A DNA stretch of 64,000 nt from Dyadobacter alkalitolerans DSM 23607 (GCF_000428845.1 NZ_AUAS01000009.1:62001-126000); one strand, 5' to 3'; shown: positions 10,401 to 18,968, counted from the first letter of the stretch. Notes: generated by a model from the letters alone, not told the origin. Program-made: numbers and translations.

Positions 10401-10594
10401 TTGAAGTGGGTTACACATTGCCAAAAGACGCATTGTCCAAGATCAAGATAGCTTCCCTGAGAATTTATGCCAGCGCATTTAACCTATTCACAATCACCGG
10501 TGTAAAAGATTACGATCCCGAAGGAAACAGCACAAGCGGACAGTTTTATCCGCAGCAACGGATCTTGAACCTGGGTTTGAACATTAAGTTTTAA
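7436..10594 (+). CDS. SusC-like TonB-dependent transporter, PUL 1
   Basis: This 1052-residue outer-membrane channel imports oligosaccharides captured by its SusD partner using TonB energy. The signal peptide core is about residues 27-47 (AAAAFFCYTQVAVAQS). A carboxypeptidase-regulatory-like domain follows (about 50-130: VKGTVTADNGDALPGA through FTYIGY). Next is the conserved SusC stretch EIVVVGYGTQKKATLTG, then the plug (about 140-250, with GGEPGYDGSSYTIRG and SAAVYGSRAANGVILVTTK) and a beta-barrel. The long N-region before the signal core suggests Met22 (MWKHIRL) as an alternative start. SusD follows after 11 bases. Substrate is unknown; the GH30 gene behind the pair is the only clue. Confidence 0.95.
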   Translation: MIKSFRSKWALPGMLNETEGRMWKHIRLTLFLAAAAFFCYTQVAVAQSAITVKGTVTADNGDALPGASVILKGTSTGTTTDADGKYSLNIPDANGTLVFTYIGYINQEVAVANRSEIDVKLVTNDKTLQEIVVVGYGTQKKATLTGSVSEVKGADIVKSPQPNLSNSLAGRFSGFVANNRGGEPGYDGSSYTIRGFASTGNNDVLIVVDGIPGQVGGLERLDPNDIESISILKDASAAVYGSRAANGVILVTTKRGTTGKPVISYSFNQGFSSPTRLPNLADAPTYASILNEIDYYNNPAGGMNQFYTAEEIEKFKNGSDPLNYPNTNWQKETLKSFALQNQHNLGINGGTENVKYYVSLGTIYQDGLYKKGATKYKQYNFRSNIDANVTQDFKVSLSLSGRQENRQFPISSAGNTFRSIYRAYPTVISRYPNGNYSTGVENSNPVVLGTDMGGTTNNPTSVFNGIVRASYNMPFVEGLSADGFYSVDKSFNFSKSFSTPYTLYNYNGDTGAYNAVVTGGSAGLASLTQSQLNITNITQNIRVSFLRQLGNHNVNAFVAYEQNKRNEVKFDASRINYPTVSTPELSQGGAAATDKNNSGSSYNFTRKSVIGRIAYNFSEKYLAEVQARIDGSSVFPKGKQFGFFPSISAGYRISEEDWFKNSVNFINDLKIRASYGSLGNDNVGQFQYYNNYSFVNQYVLGSNVITPGIDLTKLANPNITWEVAKKMDIGLNAVFLKNFSLEVIYFQQKRSDILAARNASIPNTSGIVNPFKTNDNTPLVPDQNIGKVNSAGFEATLGYNHSGTFRYNISGNVTYAKSKVVFIDEAPGTLDYQRQTGGPLYTNLLYNSIGIFRTQAELDAYPHLKGAQLGDLILEDYNGDGQITADDQTRTPYGNVPLLTYGLVLNGGYKAFDASVVFSGQGMVSQYVLPESGQVGNFYSSWADNRWSPANPEGSYPRVDTRASSSINGGLYANTFWLDNASFVRLKNIEVGYTLPKDALSKIKIASLRIYASAFNLFTITGVKDYDPEGNSTSGQFYPQQRILNLGLNIKF

Positions 10595-10605
10595 AGAATA
10601 CTGAA

Positions 10606-12291
10606 ATGATAAAGCAATTAAAAAATATACTGATCACAGCCGTTTGCGGAGCTTGCGGGCTCGTGGTTGTGGCTTGCCAGGAAAATTTCCTGGATGTGGT
10701 TCCTACCGACCGTGTTTCCGATGCATCCATCTTATTCGACTCGGTCCTTTTTGAGGCATACGTGATCAACCGCTACATGGGCACACGCCTTACCGATAAG
10801 GAAGCGGAAGGCACTTTGCCAGGTTTCGGACGCGGTTTTGAATATGCCATGTGGTCGTCACTTACCGACGAATCTATTTACAACAACGATGATAACACCT
10901 GGGTGATCCAGCGCGGACAGCTTGCACCGGAAAACACAGGCATTGCCGGAACGCTCTGGGGCAGAAGTTACAGAAGCATTCGCGAGATCAACTATGCGCT
11001 TGCCAATGTGGACAAAGTTCCGATGAGTCAGGGTAAAAAGGACAGGTTAAAAGGTGAACTGCAATTCCTGCGTGCCTTCCGCTATCACGACCTGATCCGG
11101 AATTATGGGAAAGTGGTTCTGATGGGCGATAAAGTTACAGAACTGGGCGACGACCTTACAAGCCAGGACCTTTTCACCCGCTCCGAAATCAAGGCGGGTG
11201 TGGAATATGCAGTTGCGCAACTGGACGAAGCCACTGCGCTATTGCCAAAGGACAATGACAACGGATCCTGGAAACTGGGCCGCGCTACCAAAGGAGCCGC
11301 TATGGCCCTGAAAGCGAGATTGTTGCTTTACGGTGCGAGTCCTTTGTACAATGCTGCAACATGGGCGCAGGCAGCCGCCGCTTCCAAAGCAGTAATGGAT
11401 ATGAATAAATACAGCCTTTATACAGGCGGTTATGGCAAAATATTTACAGTAGCTGACCATTCTGAGATCATTTTCGGCCGTCTTTACGCACAGGGAGCAC
11501 GCCACGTGGCGCTTGAAATTGCCAACGGCCCGAACAGCTACAATGCCTGGGGCGGCAATGTTCCGGTTCAAAACCTGGTAAATGATTACGAGATGATGGA
11601 CGGGACCAGAATTACAGAAACCGGAACCAGCTATAATCCGCAAGATCCCTACAAGGGAAGAGACCCGCGTTTTTACGAAACCATTCTCTACAACGGCGCG
11701 CCCTATCGTGGAAGCACAATCGAGACCTTCACGCCGGGTGGAAAAGACAGCAAGGATGGCCCGTCCAACTGGAACACCTCCAAGACTGGTTATTATCTGA
11801 AAAAATTCATGAATGACGCCCTGCCGATCGACAATCCATGGGACATCGCCGGAACCCAAACGTGGATCTACTTCCGCTACGCCGAAATCCTGCTGAACTA
11901 CGCAGAAGCTCAAAATGAAGCAGTGGGCCCGGATGCATCCGTATACGCAGCCATCAACGCCATTAGACGACGTCCGGGCGTAATGATGCCAGTATTGAAA
12001 GCAGGGCTGACCCAAGCGCAGATGCGTGAAAAAATCCGTAACGAACGCCGCATCGAGCTTGCCTTCGAAGAGCACCGCTTCTACGACGTCCGCCGCTGGA
12101 AAATTGCCAACGTAACAGAAAATGCACCAGCAAACGGCATCGAAATCGGTAAAAGCGGCAACGCCTTCACTTACAAGGTAAAGGAAGCCCTAACTGGAAA
12201 GGCATTCACTGAAAAGCAATACTGGCTGCCAATCCCAAGAGCGGAAATCCAGGCTTCGAATAATAGGCTGGAACAGAATCCTGGGTATTGA
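10606..12291 (+). CDS. SusD/RagB-like surface glycan-binding lipoprotein, PUL 1
   Basis: This 561-residue lipoprotein has a type II signal peptide with lipobox VVAC near residue 24, followed by QENFLDVVPTDR, the typical SusD mature start. The TPR-like helices and SusD C-terminal signatures are visible: LRAFRYHDLIRNYG, YFRYAEILLNYAEAQNEA, AINAIRRRPG and RRIELAFEEHRFYDVRRW. It binds glycan at the cell surface and forms the lid of the preceding SusC. The stop is followed immediately by the inverted-repeat cluster 12295-12416. Confidence 0.95.
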   Translation: MIKQLKNILITAVCGACGLVVVACQENFLDVVPTDRVSDASILFDSVLFEAYVINRYMGTRLTDKEAEGTLPGFGRGFEYAMWSSLTDESIYNNDDNTWVIQRGQLAPENTGIAGTLWGRSYRSIREINYALANVDKVPMSQGKKDRLKGELQFLRAFRYHDLIRNYGKVVLMGDKVTELGDDLTSQDLFTRSEIKAGVEYAVAQLDEATALLPKDNDNGSWKLGRATKGAAMALKARLLLYGASPLYNAATWAQAAAASKAVMDMNKYSLYTGGYGKIFTVADHSEIIFGRLYAQGARHVALEIANGPNSYNAWGGNVPVQNLVNDYEMMDGTRITETGTSYNPQDPYKGRDPRFYETILYNGAPYRGSTIETFTPGGKDSKDGPSNWNTSKTGYYLKKFMNDALPIDNPWDIAGTQTWIYFRYAEILLNYAEAQNEAVGPDASVYAAINAIRRRPGVMMPVLKAGLTQAQMREKIRNERRIELAFEEHRFYDVRRWKIANVTENAPANGIEIGKSGNAFTYKVKEALTGKAFTEKQYWLPIPRAEIQASNNRLEQNPGY

Positions 12292-12294
12292 TCG

Positions 12295-12320
12295 CCCTTC
12301 GGCTACGCTCAGGGTGACAA
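12295..12320 (+). repeat. Dispersed inverted-repeat unit R1
   Basis: This 26-base unit begins CCCTTCGGCTACGCTCAGGG and ends TGACAA. It belongs to the same family as the units at 12355 and 12391 and the variant units at 36462-36686. It starts four bases after the SusD stop. Confidence 0.8.
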
Positions 12321-12354
12321 GGGCGTGGTAGCTAGCTTGGTGCTTTGGTGCTAG

Positions 12355-12416
12355 CCCTTCGACTCCGCTCAGGGTGACAGGTCATCTGCTCTGTCACCCT
12401 GAGCGGAGCCGAAGGG
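12355..12416. repeat. Inverted-repeat pair R2/R3 forming a long hairpin
   Basis: Unit R2 (12355-12380, CCCTTCGACTCCGCTCAGGG then TGACAG) is the reverse complement of unit R3 (12391-12416) with one mismatch. Together they give a 26-bp stem with a 10-base loop. The hairpin lies between the SusD stop and the real start of GH30, where it could attenuate, terminate or stabilise the transcript. Translated in one frame the right arm gives the peptide HPERSRR, an artefact I recall from mis-annotated Bacteroidota genes. Confidence 0.85.
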
Positions 12417-12490
12417 CAACCACCAATTGCGCTGGGCACCCCAAAAGCCCAACCGCCAATGAACTATACCCAAAGCCAAACCCAATCCAA

Positions 12491-12512
12491 CCCAAACCCA
12501 ACCCCAAACCCC
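12491..12512 (-). other. G-quadruplex motif in GH30 leader
   Basis: The minus strand reads GGGG TTT GGGG TT GGG TTT GGG: four G tracts (complements of the C tracts at 12491-12493, 12497-12499, 12502-12505 and 12509-12512) with 2-3 base loops. This fits the strict G-quadruplex pattern and resembles ciliate telomere sequence. It lies on the template strand, nine bases before the likely TTG start of GH30. Confidence 0.65.
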
Positions 12513-12520
12513 AAAATACC

Positions 12521-14080
12521 TTGAACCCAACAAACAAACTTCTCCCAACCCTCCTCCTGGCCCTGACACTCTCCTCCTGCTCCTCAGCAACGCCGGGGAC
12601 TGTTAATGGTCCTGGTGGGAAAGCGGAGCCTGTTACTATTACGGTTAACCCGGCCAAAACTTTCCAGACGATTGACCATTTTGGCGCTTCGGATGCGTGG
12701 TCCTGCCAGTTTGTGGGCAACTGGCCCGATGCGAAACGGAATGGGATTGCCGATTTGCTTTTCAGCAGCGATACGCTTGGTAGCGGGAAGCCGAAGGGCA
12801 TTGGATTGTCGCTATGGCGGTTCAACATTGGTGCCGGAACGGCTGAGCAGGGTGATGCAAGCGGGATTAAGGACGAATGGCGGCGAGCCGAATCGTTTCT
12901 AAATGACAATGGCACTTATAACTGGAACAAGCAGGCCGGGCAGATCTGGTTTCTGAAAGCTGCGAAAGAGCGTGGCGTAAACGAGTTCCTTGCATTCCCG
13001 AACAGTCCACCCGTGCAGTTTACGGTAAATAGAAAGGGTTATGCCAATGCCGGAAAGCCCAATTTAACGGCTGAAAATTTCGATAAATACGGCGAATTCA
13101 TGGCCAATGTGGTGAGCGGCGTTCGGGAAAAAACGGGCGTTACTTTTAACCACATCAGCCCGGTGAACGAGCCGCAGTGGGATTGGAGCGATGGCGGGCA
13201 GGAAGGGACGCCGTTTTATAACAATGAAATTGCAGGCATCACCAGATCGCTGAGTGCAGCATTGCTCAAAAACAAGCTGTCTACCAAAATCGACGTGGCC
13301 GAAGCCGGCCAGATTGATTATCTCTATTCTGAATTCAACAAGCAGGGCAGAGGCAATCAGATTCGCGCGTTCTTTGATAAATCATCGCCGGATTACATTG
13401 GTAACCTGCCCAATCTCACTCAAACGATCTCCGGACACAGCTATTTCACATCGTCACCTTACGCCAAGGCTGCTTCGAAACGACAGGAAATTGCGAAGGC
13501 TTTACAGGCAACACCTGGACTGAAATACTGGATGTCGGAATATTGTATTCTGGGTGATAATGAGGGTGAGATCCAGGGTTCGGGGCGCGATCTGGGGATG
13601 GATGCGGGCATTTACATTGCCAAAGTAATCCACAATGACCTCGTCAATGCAAGCGCTTCGGCCTGGCACTGGTGGATCGCGATTTCGCCTTATGACTACA
13701 AAGACGGCCTGATTTATATTGATAAAAACAAAACCGACGGTAATTACCAATCGTCTAAAATGCTGTGGGCACTGGGCAATTACAGCCGCTTTGTGCGACC
13801 GGGCGCCGTCCGGACGGAAGTTTCGGCATCGGCAGGTGGTGAAGGATTATTTATTTCTTCTTACAAAAATGCAGATAATCAGCTGGTGACCGTAATCATT
13901 AATGACCAGCCCAAAGCAGTAGAAGTTGCGCTGAATTTGCAGGGTAGTAAGCTCTCAAACATGAAAATGTACAAAACCTCAGCCGCCGCTGACCTCGAAC
14001 CCGTATCGATTACAGCCGGAAGTCCGGTGTCGATCGAGGCCAAAAGTATTGTGACCATCGTGGGCAGGATGGCGCAATAA
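12521..14080 (+). CDS. GH30 family glycoside hydrolase lipoprotein
   Basis: With the TTG start chosen here the protein is 519 residues and opens with a lipoprotein signal (NPTNKLLPTLLLALTLSSC). A longer frame begins at GTG 12374, but it would translate the repeat arm (HPERSRR) and a Pro/Lys/Asn low-complexity leader, so I reject it. The catalytic (beta/alpha)8 barrel shows acid/base E217 in VNEPQWDW and nucleophile E340 in WMSEYCIL, and a C-terminal beta-sandwich (about 430-519) completes the GH30 layout. GH30 enzymes retain configuration and act on beta-1,6-galactan, xylan, beta-1,6-glucan or glucosylceramide. The subfamily is uncertain; the order N-x-E-P-Q with long insertions looks closest to beta-1,6-galactanase types, a weak inference. 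Confidence 0.85.
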   Translation: MNPTNKLLPTLLLALTLSSCSSATPGTVNGPGGKAEPVTITVNPAKTFQTIDHFGASDAWSCQFVGNWPDAKRNGIADLLFSSDTLGSGKPKGIGLSLWRFNIGAGTAEQGDASGIKDEWRRAESFLNDNGTYNWNKQAGQIWFLKAAKERGVNEFLAFPNSPPVQFTVNRKGYANAGKPNLTAENFDKYGEFMANVVSGVREKTGVTFNHISPVNEPQWDWSDGGQEGTPFYNNEIAGITRSLSAALLKNKLSTKIDVAEAGQIDYLYSEFNKQGRGNQIRAFFDKSSPDYIGNLPNLTQTISGHSYFTSSPYAKAASKRQEIAKALQATPGLKYWMSEYCILGDNEGEIQGSGRDLGMDAGIYIAKVIHNDLVNASASAWHWWIAISPYDYKDGLIYIDKNKTDGNYQSSKMLWALGNYSRFVRPGAVRTEVSASAGGEGLFISSYKNADNQLVTVIINDQPKAVEVALNLQGSKLSNMKMYKTSAAADLEPVSITAGSPVSIEAKSIVTIVGRMAQ

Positions 14081-14127
14081 AAATCATTTTACTTGTGATT
14101 ACAGTCGTCGGGGGCTATTTTTAGGCC

Positions 14128-14508
14128 GTGAAAAGGTTTATCCGAAATATGCTCCTGACGATTGTCATTCTTGATACAACATCCTTGTATCAGGTGATGA
14201 AGGCGCCGTCGCTGATCAAGCATTTTCTCGAACACAAATCCCTGGACCAAAACGTAAGCTTCGTCGACTTCCTGTCCATGCATTACTGGGGCGAAGACCT
14301 GAACGATAATGACGACGAAAAGGATATGCAGCTGCCTTTCAAGAAAATTGAAATGCATCATGTCAATTTCTTCTTCGTTGCTCACCAGGAAAGGTTCACA
14401 TTCGTTCGCAATTCCCAACCCGTTATCAAGGCCGACTATGGCCCCGACCAGCCTCAGGTCGCGTACAACACCACGCTGGGCTCTCTCTTCCGCCCGCCGC
14501 GAGTTTAA
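14128..14508 (+). CDS. Conserved small protein upstream of metal efflux pump
   Basis: This 126-residue protein starts at GTG (Met8 is an alternative). A short hydrophobic N-terminus (about 8-22) could be a signal anchor. The middle has an acidic patch, DLNDNDDEKDMQLPFKKIEMHH, and FFFVAHQERFTFVR; my impression is that small proteins of this type accompany CzcA-like pumps in Bacteroidota. Acidic and His residues would suit metal contact, but this is speculation. It ends 97 bases before the pump gene on the same strand. Confidence 0.65.
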   Translation: MKRFIRNMLLTIVILDTTSLYQVMKAPSLIKHFLEHKSLDQNVSFVDFLSMHYWGEDLNDNDDEKDMQLPFKKIEMHHVNFFFVAHQERFTFVRNSQPVIKADYGPDQPQVAYNTTLGSLFRPPRV

Positions 14509-14605
14509 ATATATATCCATGTGGAGGATCTCCGGATCCTGAACTCCATTTGTGCTCCATCAGGGTGCATATGGCCTCATTTGCTATATATTATTTTGAT
14601 TCGAT

Positions 14606-17600
14606 ATGCTGAACAGAATTATCCGGTTCTCTGTGAAGAACAAACTGGTAATTGGAATATTCATGCTGCTGTGGGTGATTTACGGCACTTATGAAGTCAC
14701 CCAGTTGCCCATTGATGCCGTTCCCGACATTACCAATAACCAGGTGCAGGTCATTACCACCGCGCCGTCACTAGGCGCCGAAGATGTGGAGCGCCTCATC
14801 ACTTTTCCCATCGAGCAGGCCATTAGCAACATTCCCGGCCTCAAAGAAAGTCGCAGCATGTCCCGTTTCGGGCTTTCGCTCATCAGCATTGTTTTTGATG
14901 ACGAATCCGATGTGTATTGGGCGCGGCAGCAGGTTACAGAAAGGCTCTCGCAGGTAGAAATCACTGATGATGCCAACACGCCGCAGCTCGCGCCGGCTAC
15001 AACCGGGCTGGGGGAGATCTACCAGTATGTGCTGAAACCGAAAGATGGTTTTGAGAAAAAATATTCCCTCGCCGACCTGCGCACCACGCAGGATTGGATC
15101 GTACGCAGACAATTGCTCGGCACGCCGGGAGTTGCAGACGTGTCCACATTCGGCGGTGACCTTAAACAATATGAGGTGGCCGTGATCCCTGCTAACCTCA
15201 AAGCGCTGAACATTTCAATCAGTGACGTCTTCACCGCATTAAGCCGGAACAACCAGAATACAGGCGGTGCGTATATAGAGAAAGGTCCCACTGTAATGTA
15301 TATACGAAGCGTCGGGCTGGCCGGTTCGATGGATGACATTCGCAAGATTGTGGTAAAGAATACGAACAACGGGACGCCGGTGCTCATCAGCCACGTTGCA
15401 GATGTGCGGCTGGGCTCAGCCATTCGTTATGGCGCGCTCACGATGGGGGGCAAAGGTGAGCTCGCAGGTGGGATTGTGATGATGCTGAAAGGCGGAAATT
15501 CTTCCGAGGTAATTAAAAGTGTAAAGTTGCGTGTAGCCGAAATCCAGAAAACATTGCCCGAAGGCATGGAAATCGAGCCGTTTCTGGACCGGACCAAAAT
15601 GGTGAATAACGCCATTGGAACAGTAGAGCACAATCTGATGGAAGGTGCCCTGATAGTGGTTCTGATACTCGTTCTTTTCCTCGGTAACCTGCGTGCCGGG
15701 CTGATAGTGGCTTCGGTAATCCCGCTTTCCATGCTTTTTGCTATCACAATGATGAATCTTTTTGGCGTTAGCGGAAACCTGATGAGCCTGGGCGCGCTGG
15801 ATTTCGGCCTGATCGTGGATGGGGCGGTGATCATCGTAGAGGCAATTTTGCATCACATGCATTTCTCCAAAAAATATGTCAATATAGAAAGGGTCACGCA
15901 GGCAGAAATGGATGAGGAAGTTACGGGCTCGGCATCACGGATGATGAATGCCGCAGTGTTCGGCCAGATCATTATCCTGATCGTTTATCTGCCCATTCTC
16001 TCGCTTTCCGGCATCGAAGGTAAAATGTTCAAGCCTATGGCACAGACGGTTGCATTTGCGGTCATGGGCGCATTCATTTTATCATTGACCTACATTCCCA
16101 TGATCAGTGCATTGCTTATCAGCAAAAAGATCGTGCACAAACCTACTTTCTCAGACCGCATTATGACACGGCTGGAAAACGGTTATGCCCGGTTGCTGTC
16201 CGGTGCATTAAGGATCAGGGAAACGCTTGTCGTTTCAGCTTTTGCATTGTTCGGCTTTGCCGTGTTTTTATTTACACAAATGGGCGGAGAATTTATCCCG
16301 CAACTCGAAGAAGGTGATTTCGCCACTGAAACAAGGCTGCTCGTCGGCACTAACCTCAGCACGACCATTGACGCATTCAAAGTCATTTCCGAAAAGCTGA
16401 AAGCCGACTATCCCGAAGTTGAAAAAATAGTTTCCCGCATCGGCAGCGCCGAAATTCCCACTGATCCCATGCCCATTGAAGGCGGCGATATGATCATTGT
16501 TTTGAAGGATAAATCGGAATGGAAAAGTGCGGAAACATTCCCTGACCTGGCCAGCAAAATGGCCGCTACGGCGCAGGAAGTGATGCCCGGCGTTACAACC
16601 GGCTTTCAGTATCCGGTCCAAATGCGTTTCAACGAGTTGATGACCGGGGCCAAGCAGGATGTAGTTTGTAAAATATTCGGGGAAGACCTCGACAAGCTTG
16701 CTGCCTATGCCGAGCAACTGGGCGGCATTTCCAAAACCGTCGCCGGAACTGCGGATTGGTACATTGAAAAAGTAACCGGGATGCCGCAGGTCGTGATTGA
16801 ATTCAACCGGGATGAAATTGCGAAATATGGCATGAACATTGACGACGTAAACCGCACCATTAACGCAGCTTTCGCCGGAGCCGCCGCTGGGCAGATTTAC
16901 GAAGGCGAAAAGAAATTCGACCTCGTCGTACGGGTGGGTAGCGAAGGCCGGAGGAACATTACTGATGTCCAAAACCTGCTTCTTACCACGCCCGGCGGCA
17001 TTCAGATCCCGCTTTACCAGGTCGCCAGCATTCAGGAAGTGGAAGGCCCGAACCAGATCCAGCGCGAGAATACGCGCAGGCGGATCATTGTTGGTTTCAA
17101 TGTCCGGGGGAGAGATGTGCAGTCGATTGTGGAAGAGTTGCAGGATAAGGTGGACGCGAAAATGAAATTCGAGTCTGGGTACAGCATTACTTACGGTGGT
17201 GCATTCGAGAATCTACAACAAGCAAAGTCCCGGCTTATGATTGCCGTCCCCATCGCGCTGCTATTGATATTCATCATGCTTTATTTTGCATTTTCTTCGG
17301 TGAAAGACGGTTTGCTGATCTACACGGCCATTCCCCTTTCGGCCATTGGCGGCGTTTTTGGGCTTGCGTTGCGCGGGATGCCGTTCAGTATTTCGGCTGG
17401 CGTCGGCTTCATTGCATTGTTTGGCGTAGCGGTGCTCAATGGCATTGTGCTCCTTTCCGAGTTCAACAGGATCCGGAAGGAAGGCTTGATCCAAGATGCA
17501 TGGGAAGTGGTGATGACCGGCACGCGCAACCGCCTTCGCCCGGTGTTGATGACAGCCTCGGTTGCTTCACTCGGGTTTTTGCCAATGGCGCTCAGCAATG

Positions 17601-18967
17601 GTGCAGGTGCGGAGGTGCAGCGCCCGCTGGCAACGGTGGTGATAGGCGGGTTGATCAGCGCCACATTACTTACGCTTTTTGTGCTGCCGGGTTTGTATTT
17701 GCTGTTTGATAAAAAACCAAAGATCAAAGGGCTTCAACCAGCATTAACATTGCTGCTGATTTGCTTTGCCCACATTGGTTTCTCCCAAACCGCGCAAACG
17801 CCCATTGGCCTGGACTCTGCCATTCAGTTGGCCCTGAATAAAAATTTGCAGGTAAAAAGCGACCGGCTGGCTGAAAACGCAAGCGAACGCCTGCAATCCA
17901 GCTCGGTTGATATGGCTAAGACGAATGTCAGTGCAGATTACGGCCAGGTCAACAGCATTAACAATGACAACCGCATCGGGATCAGTCAAACATTCAGTTT
18001 CCCAACCGTTTATGCCAATCAACGGAAAGTGCTGGAAGCTAATTTCCTTGCCACCCGGGCCACCACAAGGCTTACCGAACAGGAAATCCGCGCCAATGTG
18101 CGCCAACTGTTTTTTGAATATACCTCCCTCACCGAACGCAGGCGGTTACTTGTTTACGCAGACAGTGTTTACCGGTTATTTGAAACAAAATCCAATCTCC
18201 GTTTTGAAAAAGGGGCTGCCAATGTTTTGGAAAAAACAGCCGCCGAAACACGCAGGCAGCAGATTACCAATCAATTAAACTTGATTAACAATGAGCTGGA
18301 AATCACGGCCAGACAGTTTAATTTCCTGTTGCAGGATTCAAAATCCTACGCGCCAAAACTGGATCGTGCCAAGATAAATGACCCGCTGACATTATCCGAC
18401 TCGACTGCTATTCAAGAGCTGCCGTTGATGGAACTGGCTCGTCATCAGCAGGATGCAGCCCGTTATCGTTGGCAAACGGAAAAGTCGAAACTCCTGCCGG
18501 ATCTTACCATTGGCTATAACAATCAGACGCTGATCGGGCCGCAGGTCGTGCGGGGGCAGGAGCTTACTTATGGTGCGGGCAAAAGGTTTGGCTATGTCAG
18601 TGCGGGCATTGGTATCCCGTTGTTTTTCAAAGCCCACAATGCCCGTGTGGCTGCTGCAAAACTCGATTGGGAAAGGAATCAAAAGCAATCGGACCTGATC
18701 AGTTTGAGGCTGCGTAATGAGCTCGATAATGCCAGTCAGCAGATCCGGAAATTCCGGCAGAGCCTGGAATATTACGAAGGCCAGGGACTCAAAAACGCAG
18801 ACTTGATGATTACCACCGGCGACCAGCGATTCCAGGAAGGCGACATTGATTTTCTGCAATGGGCCCTTCTCGCCGACCAGGCGATCACGATTAAAAACGA
18901 ATATATCAATGCATTGAACAGCTATAACCTGGCTGTGATCGAATGGTTGAAACTGAATAATTTATAA
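14606..18967 (+). CDS. CzcA/CusA-type RND metal efflux pump fused to TolC-like factor
   Basis: This 1453-residue protein combines two parts of a tripartite efflux system. Residues 1 to about 1030 form a heavy-metal RND proton/cation antiporter with two sets of transmembrane helices. The TM4 signature LDFGLIVDGAVIIVE matches the HME1 (divalent Zn/Co/Cd/Ni) pattern rather than the monovalent Cu/Ag type, as the family motif is known. A linker, FDKKPKIKGLQ, leads into a second hydrophobic segment (about 1044-1060, LTLLLICFAHIGFSQ) that looks like an internal signal peptide. It is followed by a TolC-like outer-membrane factor domain (about 1065-1453) with coiled-coil helices. The adaptor gene follows after one base, so pump, exit duct and adaptor form one operon. 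Confidence 0.93.
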   Translation: MLNRIIRFSVKNKLVIGIFMLLWVIYGTYEVTQLPIDAVPDITNNQVQVITTAPSLGAEDVERLITFPIEQAISNIPGLKESRSMSRFGLSLISIVFDDESDVYWARQQVTERLSQVEITDDANTPQLAPATTGLGEIYQYVLKPKDGFEKKYSLADLRTTQDWIVRRQLLGTPGVADVSTFGGDLKQYEVAVIPANLKALNISISDVFTALSRNNQNTGGAYIEKGPTVMYIRSVGLAGSMDDIRKIVVKNTNNGTPVLISHVADVRLGSAIRYGALTMGGKGELAGGIVMMLKGGNSSEVIKSVKLRVAEIQKTLPEGMEIEPFLDRTKMVNNAIGTVEHNLMEGALIVVLILVLFLGNLRAGLIVASVIPLSMLFAITMMNLFGVSGNLMSLGALDFGLIVDGAVIIVEAILHHMHFSKKYVNIERVTQAEMDEEVTGSASRMMNAAVFGQIIILIVYLPILSLSGIEGKMFKPMAQTVAFAVMGAFILSLTYIPMISALLISKKIVHKPTFSDRIMTRLENGYARLLSGALRIRETLVVSAFALFGFAVFLFTQMGGEFIPQLEEGDFATETRLLVGTNLSTTIDAFKVISEKLKADYPEVEKIVSRIGSAEIPTDPMPIEGGDMIIVLKDKSEWKSAETFPDLASKMAATAQEVMPGVTTGFQYPVQMRFNELMTGAKQDVVCKIFGEDLDKLAAYAEQLGGISKTVAGTADWYIEKVTGMPQVVIEFNRDEIAKYGMNIDDVNRTINAAFAGAAAGQIYEGEKKFDLVVRVGSEGRRNITDVQNLLLTTPGGIQIPLYQVASIQEVEGPNQIQRENTRRRIIVGFNVRGRDVQSIVEELQDKVDAKMKFESGYSITYGGAFENLQQAKSRLMIAVPIALLLIFIMLYFAFSSVKDGLLIYTAIPLSAIGGVFGLALRGMPFSISAGVGFIALFGVAVLNGIVLLSEFNRIRKEGLIQDAWEVVMTGTRNRLRPVLMTASVASLGFLPMALSNGAGAEVQRPLATVVIGGLISATLLTLFVLPGLYLLFDKKPKIKGLQPALTLLLICFAHIGFSQTAQTPIGLDSAIQLALNKNLQVKSDRLAENASERLQSSSVDMAKTNVSADYGQVNSINNDNRIGISQTFSFPTVYANQRKVLEANFLATRATTRLTEQEIRANVRQLFFEYTSLTERRRLLVYADSVYRLFETKSNLRFEKGAANVLEKTAAETRRQQITNQLNLINNELEITARQFNFLLQDSKSYAPKLDRAKINDPLTLSDSTAIQELPLMELARHQQDAARYRWQTEKSKLLPDLTIGYNNQTLIGPQVVRGQELTYGAGKRFGYVSAGIGIPLFFKAHNARVAAAKLDWERNQKQSDLISLRLRNELDNASQQIRKFRQSLEYYEGQGLKNADLMITTGDQRFQEGDIDFLQWALLADQAITIKNEYINALNSYNLAVIEWLKLNNL

Positions 18968-18968
18968 C

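Noticed and set aside
11239..12075. 278-codon minus-strand frame opposite the PUL 1 SusD
   Set aside because: It is a shadow of a well-supported SusD gene, with no recognisable domain of its own.
12374..12520. N-terminal extension of GH30 from GTG 12374
   Set aside because: It translates the repeat arm and a low-complexity leader and pushes the lipoprotein signal to residue 50.
14525..14540. Palindrome AGGATC-TCCG-GATCCT before the RND pump
   Set aside because: Only six pairs and no T run; too short to call a terminator or operator.
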